DNA of 64,000 bases. Source: Bacillota bacterium. Its GTDB lineage: Bacteria > Bacillota > Clostridia > Christensenellales > Aristaeellaceae. A program made the position numbers and the translations under genes. This document shows positions 16,624-25,094 of this stretch, piece after piece. The stretch's first letter is position 1, and each line of letters opens with the position of its first letter. The stretch is from NCBI GenBank assembly GCA_023413135.1, contig JAEZQK010000055.1, positions 1-64,000 of the forward strand. Reading direction: 5' to 3'. The notes beneath the pieces were generated by a model that saw nothing but the letters and a program-made list of their open reading frames with translations, had not been told where the DNA came from and did no database searches.

Positions 16624-17094
16624 TTATATATTCTGATCAGGAAAACGATCTGATACGAGGTTTAAAATAATACCGTGCTCAAGATACGCCTTCAGTCCTG
16701 CAAGCACTAACGCAAATCCTTCCGTGCAGCCAATCACCTTTTCTACAACCTCATCCCTGTCTCCTTGAAATCCAGTACTCGAAATGCTGACGAAAGTGGC
16801 ATTATCTTCTATTCGTGTAAATATCCACTCGACAATGGATGTGCCAAACATACTCCATTGGATAAGTATACGCCTGTTTGGTTCCATTTCTTTTGCGCTG
16901 ACCTGTACAGAGAGATTGTACATTTCCCAATCCCACTGGACTTGCTGATCGGGTTCAAGCCTTCCGCTGCTTTTAGTAAACCAAAACTTTGTGGTGATGG
17001 CAGGGTTGATAAAGGCCTCATATACTTGGGCAACTGGTCTGCGGATCAGCATCTCAGCTTTTGCAACTGGATCAAGCGCTATCGTGTTTTCCAT
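16624..17094 (-). CDS. SRPBCC (AHSA1-type) protein 1
   Basis: A 156-residue START-like/SRPBCC protein of the activator-of-Hsp90-ATPase-homologue (AHSA1) group. The typical N-terminal pattern is present (AEMLIRRPVAQVYEAFINPAITTKFWFTKSSG), followed by WDWEMY, the strands of the helix-grip fold and the C-terminal helix ending in LKAYLEHG. Such small proteins bind hydrophobic ligands, and their role with ArsR-type regulators is unclear. The ATG at 17094 has AAGGGG upstream. It is the last gene of a three-gene minus-strand operon (ArsR, SRPBCC 2, SRPBCC 1). Confidence 0.85.
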   Translation of the reverse strand: MENTIALDPVAKAEMLIRRPVAQVYEAFINPAITTKFWFTKSSGRLEPDQQVQWDWEMYNLSVQVSAKEMEPNRRILIQWSMFGTSIVEWIFTRIEDNATFVSISSTGFQGDRDEVVEKVIGCTEGFALVLAGLKAYLEHGIILNLVSDRFPDQNI

Positions 17095-17110
17095 ACTGAA
17101 TACCCCTTGT

Positions 17111-17626
17111 TTATTTCTTCTTAAATTGCATTGAATACTGATCGTACAATTCCTGCCATCCATATTTGAACGCGTTTTCTCCCACCATGGATGGCGTCTT
17201 TTCACCGGCTAGAGTTCCGATAAGGCCTTTCAGGCAAAGATGCCAACCCGCCGCATAGGAGGGGGCATCCTGTTCGTTTGCGAAGCGGTGGCGAAGAATC
17301 AGGATAGTCTTATCTTTATCTTCATACAGTTCCCATCGCAGGATGTCGGGTCCCCATCTTAAGACGAGCAAGTACGGTGCATTGACTTCCAGCACATCAC
17401 CCTGCCTCTCATCGGCCTCGGGCGCGTCGATGTGTGCCAGCCGTACCGCACCGGTCGTGGTCAGATCCCTGTCCGCCGCGAATGGTCCCCAACTGGTTAT
17501 CTGGTCGGCCTTAGTAAGCGCGGCCCAGACATCTTCAAGTGGATGTTCCAAAGAACGCTCAAGCACTAGAATCCATTCCCCGGCCTCTTGGATGAGATAA
17601 GGGTTTTCTGAAACATGCAAACTCAT
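17111..17626 (-). CDS. SRPBCC (AHSA1-type) protein 2
   Basis: A 171-residue SRPBCC protein. It has the pattern LVLERSLEHPLEDVWAALTKADQITSWGPFAADRDL near the N-terminus, then LRWGPDILRWELYED and a C-terminal helix AGWHLCLKGLIGTLAG, the usual signature of AHSA1 proteins. It differs clearly from its neighbour at 16624, so the pair is not a recent duplication. The ATG at 17626 lies ten bases after GGGAGG and overlaps the ArsR gene, pointing to translational coupling. The likely role is binding of a lipophilic ligand; the partner is unknown. Confidence 0.85.
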   Translation of the reverse strand: MSLHVSENPYLIQEAGEWILVLERSLEHPLEDVWAALTKADQITSWGPFAADRDLTTTGAVRLAHIDAPEADERQGDVLEVNAPYLLVLRWGPDILRWELYEDKDKTILILRHRFANEQDAPSYAAGWHLCLKGLIGTLAGEKTPSMVGENAFKYGWQELYDQYSMQFKKK

Positions 17627-17633
17627 TATGTGA

Positions 17634-17951
17634 TTACCTCCCATGGTTTTTTTTCTGATCTAGGTGCATAGCCAAGGCGTCAACATGCTTATTCCACATT
17701 TTCCGATAAGCGTTTAGCCATTCATCAATCTCTGCGAGCGGCTCGGCATTTAGGCAATAGATGCGGTGCTGAGCCTTGATCTGGACTTGTACAAGGCCAC
17801 ATTCGCGGAGTGTCCGCAGGTGCTTGGATATCAAAGGCTGTGATAAACCGAGATCATTTACCAACTCTGTGACGCTTGAATCGGACTGTAGCAGCCGGTC
17901 CAAGATTCGCCGACGAGATGGCTCTGCAACCACAGCATAAGTATCGAGCAC
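17634..17951 (-). CDS. ArsR-family transcriptional repressor
   Basis: A 105-residue winged-helix repressor. The helix-turn-helix is SVTELVNDLGLSQPLISKHLRTLRECGLV, followed by the wing VQIKAQHRIYCLNAEPL and the C-terminal helix EIDEWLNAYRKMW. There is no metal-binding ELCVC motif in the recognition helix region, so a metal effector is not indicated; ArsR proteins coupled with AHSA1 genes usually belong to the non-metal group. The start is a GTG at 17951 behind AAGGAGG. A perfect 18-bp palindrome just upstream is the probable operator, implying autoregulation of the three-gene operon. Confidence 0.9.
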   Translation of the reverse strand: MLDTYAVVAEPSRRRILDRLLQSDSSVTELVNDLGLSQPLISKHLRTLRECGLVQVQIKAQHRIYCLNAEPLAEIDEWLNAYRKMWNKHVDALAMHLDQKKNHGR

Positions 17952-17975
17952 TGTCCTCACCTCCTTATGTCTGAT

Positions 17976-17993
17976 TATAACCGTACGGTTATA
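17976..17993. promoter_or_regulatory. Probable ArsR operator
   Basis: The perfect palindrome TATAACCGTACGGTTATA lies 25 bp upstream of the ArsR start codon, an expected place for an autoregulatory site. Confidence 0.75.
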
Positions 17994-18172
17994 TAACTGT
18001 CAAGGAATATTACGAAGAAAATTATAGGGGCGGGCGGTTGGAAACCGCTATGCTCCGCCAGATAAAGGCAAAATCGAAAGGTTCGGTTCTTTTCACGTAT
18101 CAATAAAAAGGGCAGACACAATCAAGCGCTTGTCGAAACTATATGGTATACTGTCTATAAAGAGGTGGGTAC

Positions 18173-19084
18173 ATGCATGCTTGGGAAGCGATACAGAAAA
18201 CCCTGAATCACATGGAAGAACACATCGGCGCAGAGATTTCGATTGAAGAATTGGCGCAAATCGCCTCGCTGTCGCCGTTTTATTATCAGCGTTTGTTCAC
18301 ACGGCTGGTCAAGAAACCGGTACGGGAATACATCAAGATACGCCAACTGGCCAGGGCCTGCAACACACTGCGTGATAAAGAAAACCGCATCCTGGACGTT
18401 GCTCTGAAATACGGTTTTAGAAGCCATGAGACCTTTACCCGGGCGTTCAAGGATACCTACGGAATCACACCGGCGCAATACCGGGACAAGCCTGTCGCCT
18501 TAGACCACTTTGACAAGCCCAATCTGCTGCTAAACTACGTCATTGTCGATGAGGGCACACCGCTGATCAGCGACGGGCTGGTGCTGGAAATGAACCGAAA
18601 GACCCTTGAGAAACCGATATGCTTCGCAGGCAAGAAGGGATTCTTTCCCTTTGTGCATGGCAAGATGCTTGGGGAAAGGCCAGGCGTTTGTGCAGCAGAT
18701 GACATATGGAAGGAGTTTTACAGTGTTCGGCGAGATATTCCGCGTATCCCCGGTGGGCGCCATATCGGCGTCTGCTTTAAAGGCGATGCGCCGGAAGGCC
18801 ATACCTCATACTTTGCCGGCGCAGAGGTAGAACAGATTGTGGAGAACGCCCATTATGAAAGTTGGCTGCTACCCGCGAGGGAATACGTTGTCTGCGGATT
18901 TGAGGCGGAGGACTTTAAGCAGTTGGCGCCTTCCGCGCTGGGCAAGGCCATGAAGTTTACCCGGCTTTGGCTTAAGAAGCATGGTCTGATCGCGGATGGT
19001 TTTTTCCCTGAAATGTATTACCCAAACTCACCTGACACCCCCTATATGGAATTGTGGATTCCGTTTAAACAACGTGAAAAATAA
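18173..19084 (+). CDS. AraC-family regulator with GyrI-like effector domain
   Basis: A 303-residue regulator of the Rob/SoxS-like type. Two AraC helix-turn-helix motifs occupy the first 105 residues (ISIEELAQIASLSPFYYQRLFTRLVKK; RILDVALKYGFRSHETFTRAFKDTYGITPAQYR). A GyrI-like (SOUL/CacA) small-molecule-binding domain follows from about residue 120 to the end, with EYVVCGFEAEDF and the C-terminal YMELWIPF. Proteins of this layout sense drugs or lipophilic compounds and activate detoxification genes. The ATG follows AAAGAGGTGGG. It lies upstream of a flavin-type oxidase gene with a 20-bp gap, so the two are probably co-transcribed. Confidence 0.9.
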   Translation: MHAWEAIQKTLNHMEEHIGAEISIEELAQIASLSPFYYQRLFTRLVKKPVREYIKIRQLARACNTLRDKENRILDVALKYGFRSHETFTRAFKDTYGITPAQYRDKPVALDHFDKPNLLLNYVIVDEGTPLISDGLVLEMNRKTLEKPICFAGKKGFFPFVHGKMLGERPGVCAADDIWKEFYSVRRDIPRIPGGRHIGVCFKGDAPEGHTSYFAGAEVEQIVENAHYESWLLPAREYVVCGFEAEDFKQLAPSALGKAMKFTRLWLKKHGLIADGFFPEMYYPNSPDTPYMELWIPFKQREK

Positions 19085-19104
19085 TATGATTCGGAGGAAT
19101 TATC

Positions 19105-19575
19105 ATGAACAAGTATGACGAAGCCATGAAACTGCTGGACGAAAAACTGGGCAACAAGGACGGTCTGATCTCTCTGTCCACCATCGCACTGGAACCGGGG
19201 GCTGATGGCAAAAGCCGCCCCGCAGCCCGCATTGTGGACGCCTATTATGAGAACGGCGCATTCTACACCGTCACCTACGCCACTTCAGGCAAGATGCGGC
19301 AGATCGCCCAAAACCCCGAAGTCGCCATTTGCATCATCGTCGAAAACTTCACGGCCGACGGAATCGGCGAAAACCTGGGCTGGGTGTGTGATGAGAAAAA
19401 CGCGGAGATGATGACAAAGCTGCGCACAATATTTGCCGCGTGGTATAAAGAGGCCAACAACGACGAAGACCCCAACACATGCCTGCTGCGCATCCGCCTG
19501 ACAAAGGGCCTATGGAATGACGCCCACAAAGGGATCAGAAATGAGATTGATTTTATCAATAAGACGGCAGATTAA
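19105..19575 (+). CDS. Pyridoxamine 5'-phosphate oxidase family (split-barrel FMN) protein
   Basis: A 156-residue protein of the small PNPOx-like FMN-binding split-barrel family. Characteristic parts are SLSTIALEPGADGKSRPAARIVDAYYENGAFYTVTYATSGKMRQIAQNPEVAICI, the usual strand-strand-helix core around the FMN phosphate site, followed by a C-terminal RLTKGLWND strand. Such proteins reduce or bind flavins, F420 or haem-like ligands; true pyridoxamine oxidase activity is unlikely because the C-terminal catalytic segment is absent. A GGAGG site precedes the ATG. Next to the AraC/GyrI regulator it may belong to a stress or xenobiotic response. Confidence 0.85.
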   Translation: MNKYDEAMKLLDEKLGNKDGLISLSTIALEPGADGKSRPAARIVDAYYENGAFYTVTYATSGKMRQIAQNPEVAICIIVENFTADGIGENLGWVCDEKNAEMMTKLRTIFAAWYKEANNDEDPNTCLLRIRLTKGLWNDAHKGIRNEIDFINKTAD

Positions 19576-19582
19576 GTGACCT

Positions 19583-19633
19583 ATCGTTCACCTCGATGAG
19601 GTCACTGGTTCGAGCCCAGTACAGACCACCAAA
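19583..19633 (+). pseudogene. 3' half of tRNA-Val, right copy of the 51-bp direct repeat
   Basis: This copy matches the tRNA-Val 3' half at 48 of 51 positions. It keeps the TTCAC anticodon loop core, a fully paired T arm (ACTGG/CCAGT) and CCA, but the D arm and the 5' acceptor strand are missing. It follows the oxidase stop by 8 bp and cannot form a tRNA. It is followed by a GCCGCC...GGGCGG hairpin like that of the complete gene. It is probably a displaced or duplicated tRNA end. Confidence 0.85.
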
Positions 19634-19635
19634 CA

Positions 19636-19665
19636 GCCGCCTTTGAAAGAGGGCGGTTATTCATT
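19636..19665 (+). terminator. Hairpin after the tRNA fragment
   Basis: AGCCGCC, a short loop, then GGGCGGTTAT. It resembles the tRNA-Val terminator, so the duplication extends past the CCA end. Confidence 0.6.
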
Positions 19666-19859
19666 GCATATTTAGTATACTGATGGACATATCGGTGTTA
19701 TAAGAAGGGGTATAATCATCATGTAGATGTTTGAAGGTATCATTCAAGAATTCCTAAAGGTGTTTCCAATCACATCTGCTCTGATTGCTGCAATATTGAT
19801 TTCATGCTATAATTCTTCGGCGGGTGAAGATATATGCCCACTTGCCGGGAGGAAAGGTT

Positions 19860-20984
19860 ATGAAAATTTCAAAAAAAGATGCGCTGACATGGTTTGAATT
19901 CTTTTCATCATTGCCTGAGGATGAGGAAATTATGACTCATCAACAGGAAATCGTTTATGCTGCCTTTGCACAAATTGAGGCAGCCATAGATTATAGAATT
20001 GACTCGCTGATGTCGGATATCGCCCATTTGAAGACTTTGGAGAATAGAACGTACTTTGTTGGAAACGAAAGCAAATTTCCCATGGGCTGCCGCTCCTGTT
20101 TGCTTGGAACCGGCTTGAGCGCGATCAGGAAGACAAACAAATGCAACTTAGAGTGTAAGTTCTGTTACAATTATGGAGAATTAGACCGTATTCCTCCGGT
20201 TGGCGAAGGTATGTGGGAAATCGGAGGTACGAAATTTTATGAGAAGGATATTGATTTGCTGCTTTCCATACAGCCCAAACCCACCGGTATTTCCTATGTT
20301 TATTTGGAACCATTCATGGAAATTGAAAAATACTATCCGGTTATAAAGAAATTTCACGCCGCTCAAATTCATCAGCATCTATACACAAATGGCACTTTAG
20401 CTACTGAAGAGACGCTGAAAGCATTGGGCGAAGCCGGTCTAGACGAGATACGTTTCAACCTGGGCGCCTCCGGCTGCTCGGACAAGGTGATTGAAAATAT
20501 CGGGATCGCAAAAAAGCATATCAAGTATGTGGGTATTGAAACGCCGATGACGCCCGAGTTCTTCAAAGCGTTTTTCAGGAAAAAGCAGGCGATCTTGGAT
20601 ACAAATCTGGATTTCATCAATTGTGCGGAATTGCATCTGAAAGAGAACAATATCGACAATTATGATGGAGAGAACATGTATATTTCCAGGCACGGATATA
20701 TTTCTCCGGTTTGGAGCAGGGAATTGACGCTGAAATTCATGAAAATCGCCGATGAAGAAAACTGGGATCTTGTTGTTCATGACTGCTCGAACTATACGAA
20801 GTTTGCCAGGGGCTTGAATTTGCGCGGCAAAGAGGGCTCGTGGTTCGGGGCCAGCAATTACGCATGCGAGTTTTCCAGAATACCATACGCAGCCTTTTTG
20901 CCAATACTGCGTGATGACAGCTTTACATTTTTGTGCGAAGAAGAATTGCCCGACGGCTACAAGCCGGGCCAGCTGGTTTTTTAA
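19860..20984 (+). CDS. Radical SAM protein
   Basis: A 374-residue radical SAM enzyme. The cluster motif is NKCNLECKFCYNYGELD, Cys-x3-Cys-x2-Cys with the aromatic residue typical before the third Cys. A preceding CRSCLLGTG pair of cysteines at the N-terminus is additional. Downstream, TGISYVYLEPFMEIEKYYPVIKKFHAAQIHQHLYTNGTLA matches the second and third strands of the partial TIM barrel. It has no SPASM cysteine cluster at the C-terminus. The ATG at 19860 follows GGGAGGAAAGG. No substrate peptide or partner gene is close by, so the reaction is unknown. The surrounding DNA is AT-richer than the genes to the left. Confidence 0.88.
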   Translation: MKISKKDALTWFEFFSSLPEDEEIMTHQQEIVYAAFAQIEAAIDYRIDSLMSDIAHLKTLENRTYFVGNESKFPMGCRSCLLGTGLSAIRKTNKCNLECKFCYNYGELDRIPPVGEGMWEIGGTKFYEKDIDLLLSIQPKPTGISYVYLEPFMEIEKYYPVIKKFHAAQIHQHLYTNGTLATEETLKALGEAGLDEIRFNLGASGCSDKVIENIGIAKKHIKYVGIETPMTPEFFKAFFRKKQAILDTNLDFINCAELHLKENNIDNYDGENMYISRHGYISPVWSRELTLKFMKIADEENWDLVVHDCSNYTKFARGLNLRGKEGSWFGASNYACEFSRIPYAAFLPILRDDSFTFLCEEELPDGYKPGQLVF

Positions 20985-21168
20985 GTGGCGGGTTCTTTGA
21001 CAGGCTGATGCGCCCATGAAAATCAGCAGAGTATTTTGGTCTCACGGAATAATGGACCGGCTCACTGGTTCCCTAACCTATGCAGCCAAACCGCCGTTCC
21101 TCTATCGCGCCGGCCTCTTGTGACCAACGGTACAACACATGGGGCTCCGGGCTGTAGTGCCAGCCAGC

Positions 21169-21194
21169 ATCCCGGCTTTGTTTAAGGCCGGGAT
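21169..21194 (+). terminator. Hairpin downstream of the radical SAM gene
   Basis: ATCCCGGC and GCCGGGAT pair perfectly around a 10-nt loop; the following CTGTATTTGC is only moderately T-rich. The rest of 20985-21279 has no gene that I can support. Confidence 0.55.
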
Positions 21195-21279
21195 CTGTAT
21201 TTGCGCTATCCTCTAGCATTTGCAATCAGGAATTGACTCCAGTATAGTGCATGCAACGCACAAAATATATTTATGCACA

Positions 21280-22002
21280 TCATTGCTTTTCAAAGCGGCC
21301 CTCCTCCACCTGAACGCACAAATTGTAAAGCGCGGATATGGCTTTCATTTGATCCCGGTTTATTTTGGATAAGTGCTGCTTTATGCCATTTACCATGGAC
21401 AATATTCTGTTTCTGTCATTGTAATCGAAGGTGTCCAGCTCCTCCCGGATCTGTTCAATGGCGTATTTTTGATGGTTCGCGTAAACGGAAAGTTTAAGGG
21501 CATATATCGTCAAGATTTGCTTTATGTGTTCTGCTGTAAACATACGATAGTTGTTTTCTGAAGAACGCATAACTGTTATAAGGCCAATCTTATCCCAATG
21601 CCGAATGGTGGTAGCCGGAATACCTGTTTCCCGGCTAACATCATTTATGCTCAGCTTGTTGCGGCTTATATGAAGCGCAAGGTCGTTTCTATGGAGTAGG
21701 CTTTTGGCTATTTTCTCGGTTATCAATTTTTCCTCATATAGGTCTGCCTGCTTTTTATTGATTATCCATAAGGCGGCATCCATTTCTTTTGCCATGACCG
21801 CTTCAAATATTTTTGCAATTTCGGTGAGGCTAAACGCCGGGAGCATCTCTCTTAAGCAGACGATGTATGCGGCATGTTCATCAGAAAGAACTCTGTATCC
21901 TGTTTTTGAACGAGGCACAGGGGGCATTAGTCCAAGCATCTCATATTTTCGAATTGTTGTGGTGCTGATGCCTAATCTGCGGGAAATATCAGCCGGACGC
22001 AT
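21280..22002 (-). CDS. Regulator with two MerR-type DNA-binding domains
   Basis: A 240-residue protein with a normal N-terminal MerR helix-turn-helix (RPADISRRLGISTTTIRKYEMLGLM, then SKTGYRVLSDEHAAYI) and, from about residue 120, a second MerR-like domain (LSINDVSRETGIPATTIRHWDKIGLI, then SENNYRMFTAEHI). Each is followed by helical stretches. A tandem double MerR in one chain is unusual, because MerR proteins normally dimerise through a coiled coil. The ATG at 22002 lies after AAAGGAG. It is divergent from the UvrA2-like gene, with a TTACC/GGTAA dyad between them, and so probably controls it. The ligand is unknown; an antibiotic is a reasonable guess. Confidence 0.85.
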   Translation of the reverse strand: MRPADISRRLGISTTTIRKYEMLGLMPPVPRSKTGYRVLSDEHAAYIVCLREMLPAFSLTEIAKIFEAVMAKEMDAALWIINKKQADLYEEKLITEKIAKSLLHRNDLALHISRNKLSINDVSRETGIPATTIRHWDKIGLITVMRSSENNYRMFTAEHIKQILTIYALKLSVYANHQKYAIEQIREELDTFDYNDRNRILSMVNGIKQHLSKINRDQMKAISALYNLCVQVEEGRFEKQ

Positions 22003-22101
22003 TGTGATTTGGCTCCTTTCATGGCATGATAACATTATAAGATAGGTTTAAACTTTTTTCCATAGGAATGCGCCATTGTCATGGTTAGCTCTTCATGAAG
22101 T

Positions 22102-22128
22102 TTACCTATTGCACTAAGGTAATATAAT
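22102..22128 (+). promoter_or_regulatory. Candidate MerR operator and -10 of the UvrA2-like gene
   Basis: An inverted repeat TTACC (22102-22106) and GGTAA (22118-22122) is followed at once by TATAAT (22123-22128). A good -35 at a 17- or 19-bp spacing is not evident, which fits a promoter needing activation. Confidence 0.6.
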
Positions 22129-22166
22129 AAAGATAACGGGCAGACATGGAAGCAAGGAGGAGTTTT

Positions 22167-24638
22167 ATGTCCAATATCATCATCAGTGGTGCCAGAGAAG
22201 GGAACCTTAAGAATATTTCCTTGGAGATACCTCGTGGCAAGCTTGTGGTTTTTACGGGTTTATCAGGCTCCGGAAAATCTACGCTGGCTGTTGATGTCAT
22301 TTTTAACGAATGTCAGAGACAGTATTTGGAGGCAATAGGGCTACAGGGAATTCGTAAACCCAAAATTGATTTTTTGCGCAACGTGTCTCCGGCAATCATG
22401 ATCACGCAAACAGAAGCGAATAAAAACACACGTTCGACCGTTGGAACAGTGACAGACATATATACAGACCTGCGAATGGTCTATGAAAAGCTGGGAGTAC
22501 GGACTTGTCCCCACTGCCACCAAGTCATATCGGCCGCGGAATGTAAAGAAGAACTTGAAAGAACGGGCGGGGATTATAAAGTATTTATGTATTGCAGCCA
22601 ATGCAATTACAGAATGGAAAAACTAACCAGGACGCACTTCTCTTATAATACCAGAGAAGGGGCTTGCAAGACCTGTGAAGGATTAGGAAAGGTTCTTACA
22701 ATCAATAAAGAGAAAGCGGTGCATGAATCATTATCATTGGAAAATGGCGCGGTGGACTTTTGGGAGCAGGTATACAAGAAATATCAAATTTCTTCCCTTT
22801 ACAATGCTTTCCGGCACTATCACATTCCAATAGAAGAGAATACCCCGGTGGCGGATTTCAGTGTTATTCAAAAATCCATTCTCTATCATGGCGTCGAAAG
22901 TGACGACGTAAAAAGGGCGTTCCCCGGAACCCAGCCTCCAAAGACCGTTGCGGCGGGCAGGTTTGAGGGTGTTTTACCGGCGCTTTGGCGGAAGATGTCC
23001 GATAAGGGCGGCGATGCAAAACAACTGAATGATTATTTTGATTTCGCCACTTGCCCGGATTGCATGGGCGAGCGGCTGGGAGAATTAGGCCGCAGCACAA
23101 TGGTGAAAGGCACACGGCTTCCGGAACTGAATGCGCTTTCTTTGGAAGAATTATGTGAATGGTTAAAAAACTTGGAAAGCCTGCTGAACGATACCGAACG
23201 CCGCCTCATAGAATCGTATTTGCTGGACCTCAAAACAAAAATTCAGAGGATTGTAAACGTAGGGCTTCATTATCTTTCACTTGACCGTCAGACCATTACC
23301 CTGTCAGGCGGTGAGCTGCAAAGAATAAAGCTGGCTGCCGCTTTGGATTCTGATTTGACCGGGGTTATTTATATTATGGACGAGCCGACGATTGGCCTTC
23401 ATCCCAAAGATACCGAGGGAATGATAGCGATACTCAAAAAGCTGCGGGATATGGGCAATACCGTGATCGTGATTGAGCATGACATAGACGTTATGGCACA
23501 AGCCGATTATATCGTGGATATCGGCCCCGGCTCTGGAAAACATGGCGGTGAAATCATAGGATCCGGAGCATTGGCAGAAATCATGAAGCAAGAGACCTCT
23601 GTAACAGGAACGTATTTTCACAAAAACAAGCCAAGCGGCCGGTCATTCAGAAAAGGAACCGGCGATTTGATCGAAGTAAGGAATGCCAATCTCTATAATC
23701 TGCAGAATATTGGCGTCCGTTTCCCCGTCGGCTGCCTGGTCTCCGTTACCGGCGTATCAGGCTCCGGGAAATCTACGCTGGTCTTTGAAGTGCTTGCGGC
23801 AAAAAGCCAAAAAAGCCTTACCAATAACGTTGTAACCGGGGTGGAACAATTTGATCAGGTCGTTACAATTGAGCAGTCTGCCATTACCAGAATGAAGCGT
23901 TCGAATGTCGCAACTTATTCGGAGGTATACACAGAAATCCGCAATATTTTCGGAGGGCAAAAAGAAGCTAAGGATAAAGGATTATCCGCAAAGCACTTTT
24001 CCTTTAATACCCCAGGCGGCCGCTGTGAAAATTGCGAGGGTTTGGGGTATGTGACCAGCAATATGCTGTTTTTTGCAAACATTGAAGTACCCTGTCCGGT
24101 CTGCGGTGGAAAACAATTCAATGACGAAGTCTTGTCGGTAAAGTACAATGGGTACACGATAAAAGATGTCCTTCAAATGAGTGTTGAAGAAGCTCTGTAT
24201 GCCTTTGACATGTATCCCAGAATAAAAAGAATACTGATGCTGCTTCAAGACGTGGGGTTAGGCTACCTGGAGCTTGGACAAACATTGACGACTTTATCCG
24301 GTGGTGAAGGACAGCGCTTGAAACTGGCGAAAGAACTGATCAATAATACCGGCAGGCACAGTTTGTATTTGATGGACGAGCCCACAACAGGCCTGCATCC
24401 GGTAGACGTTGAGAATTTTCTCACTCTTTTGAACCGCATGGTGGATTCTGGAAACACAGTCATTGTAGTGGAGCATAATCAACAGGTTATTATGGCATCC
24501 GATTGGGTTGTCGACCTTGGGCCGGAAGGCGGCAAAAATGGTGGAAGAGTAGTATTTGAGGGCACTCCGTCTGATATGAGAAGCTGTTCTCAATCGATTA
24601 CCGCAAAATACATGCCACCTATAATTCTCCATTCATAA
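22167..24638 (+). CDS. UvrA2-like ABC ATPase (excinuclease-A paralogue, probable drug resistance)
   Basis: An 823-residue protein with two UvrA-type ABC ATPase modules. Walker A motifs are GLSGSGKST near residue 35 and GVSGSGKST near residue 540. Signature motifs are [12 protein letters not shown] and [12 protein letters not shown], and Walker B motifs are [12 protein letters not shown] and [12 protein letters not shown]. Zinc-module cysteines are present ([30 protein letters not shown]). Compared with housekeeping UvrA (about 940 residues) the stretch between the first zinc cysteines and the CKTC module is too short to hold the UvrB-binding domain. UvrA2/DrrC proteins share that loss and confer resistance to DNA-binding drugs. 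The ATG at 22167 follows AAGGAGGAG. Confidence 0.9.
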   Translation: MSNIIISGAREGNLKNISLEIPRGKLVVFTGLSGSGKSTLAVDVIFNECQRQYLEAIGLQGIRKPKIDFLRNVSPAIMITQTEANKNTRSTVGTVTDIYTDLRMVYEKLGVRTCPHCHQVISAAECKEELERTGGDYKVFMYCSQCNYRMEKLTRTHFSYNTREGACKTCEGLGKVLTINKEKAVHESLSLENGAVDFWEQVYKKYQISSLYNAFRHYHIPIEENTPVADFSVIQKSILYHGVESDDVKRAFPGTQPPKTVAAGRFEGVLPALWRKMSDKGGDAKQLNDYFDFATCPDCMGERLGELGRSTMVKGTRLPELNALSLEELCEWLKNLESLLNDTERRLIESYLLDLKTKIQRIVNVGLHYLSLDRQTITLSGGELQRIKLAAALDSDLTGVIYIMDEPTIGLHPKDTEGMIAILKKLRDMGNTVIVIEHDIDVMAQADYIVDIGPGSGKHGGEIIGSGALAEIMKQETSVTGTYFHKNKPSGRSFRKGTGDLIEVRNANLYNLQNIGVRFPVGCLVSVTGVSGSGKSTLVFEVLAAKSQKSLTNNVVTGVEQFDQVVTIEQSAITRMKRSNVATYSEVYTEIRNIFGGQKEAKDKGLSAKHFSFNTPGGRCENCEGLGYVTSNMLFFANIEVPCPVCGGKQFNDEVLSVKYNGYTIKDVLQMSVEEALYAFDMYPRIKRILMLLQDVGLGYLELGQTLTTLSGGEGQRLKLAKELINNTGRHSLYLMDEPTTGLHPVDVENFLTLLNRMVDSGNTVIVVEHNQQVIMASDWVVDLGPEGGKNGGRVVFEGTPSDMRSCSQSITAKYMPPIILHS

Positions 24639-24646
24639 CCTGCTGA

Positions 24647-25002
24647 CAGGGCTGTCTCATTTGGATTTTTGTTAAGGCATATGAAGAAGCAAAAAGCAAG
24701 TTGCGGACCCGAAGGTCCAGGGCGACCGGAAAGCCCTGGTCGTGCCGTGAGGCACGAAATACTCTTATTTTTCGATCGATTACCCATTGAGAGAAAAGGA
24801 ATTTCGCCCCTGCGGGGGCGAACAGGGCTTTCCTACCCATCTGGCTCAATCGGCGCATTGCTTCGCTGCCGCTCGCACTGCTTGTTTCGCCAGCCTCCTC
24901 CATACCGCCCTATTCTACCACTGGCAGGGGCGGTATTCCGGAGCCCTGGACCTTCGGATGCATCCTCTCTCTCGCTAAAAAGCTTCAAATGAGACTGCTC
25001 TG
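24647..25002. mobile_element. MITE-like element, 356 bp, with terminal inverted repeats
   Basis: The ends are inverted copies: CAGGGCTGTCTCATTTG at the left and, read from the other strand, CAGAGCAGTCTCATTTG at the right, two mismatches in 17, with T-rich continuation. A 10-bp direct repeat AACCTGCTGA flanks it on both sides (24637-24646 and 25003-25012), as target-site duplication would. Inside is a second inverted pair, GAAGGTCCAGGGC near 24711 with GCCCTGGACCTTC near 24940. No coding region is supported inside. The size, ends and duplication fit a non-autonomous DNA transposon. The parent transposase is not in the window. Confidence 0.75.
24805..24958 (+). repeat. Dispersed repeat core, copy A (inside the MITE-like element)
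   Basis: About 150 bp matching, in reverse orientation, the intergenic segment 45328-45488. Shared blocks include AGGGCTTTCC, GCATTGCTTCGCT, CCTCCTCCA, CCACTGGCAGGG and GGAGCC. The spacing of the blocks is conserved. Confidence 0.7.
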
Positions 25003-25094
25003 AACCTGCTGATCGGTTTGTTGACTTCTCCCGCACGTTATAATACAATCGAGTGCGGCTGATGTTTGGCCGATGTTTGCATGGGAGAAATCTG

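Noticed and set aside
21021..21080. Another tRNA-like fragment (CTCACTGGTTCC) after the radical SAM gene
   Set aside because: Only about 12 bases resemble the tRNA-Val T arm and no stems form; similarity is within chance.
24669..24992. Open frames on both strands inside the MITE-like element
   Set aside because: They follow the inverted repeats, have no ribosome binding sites and change frame between related copies A and B.
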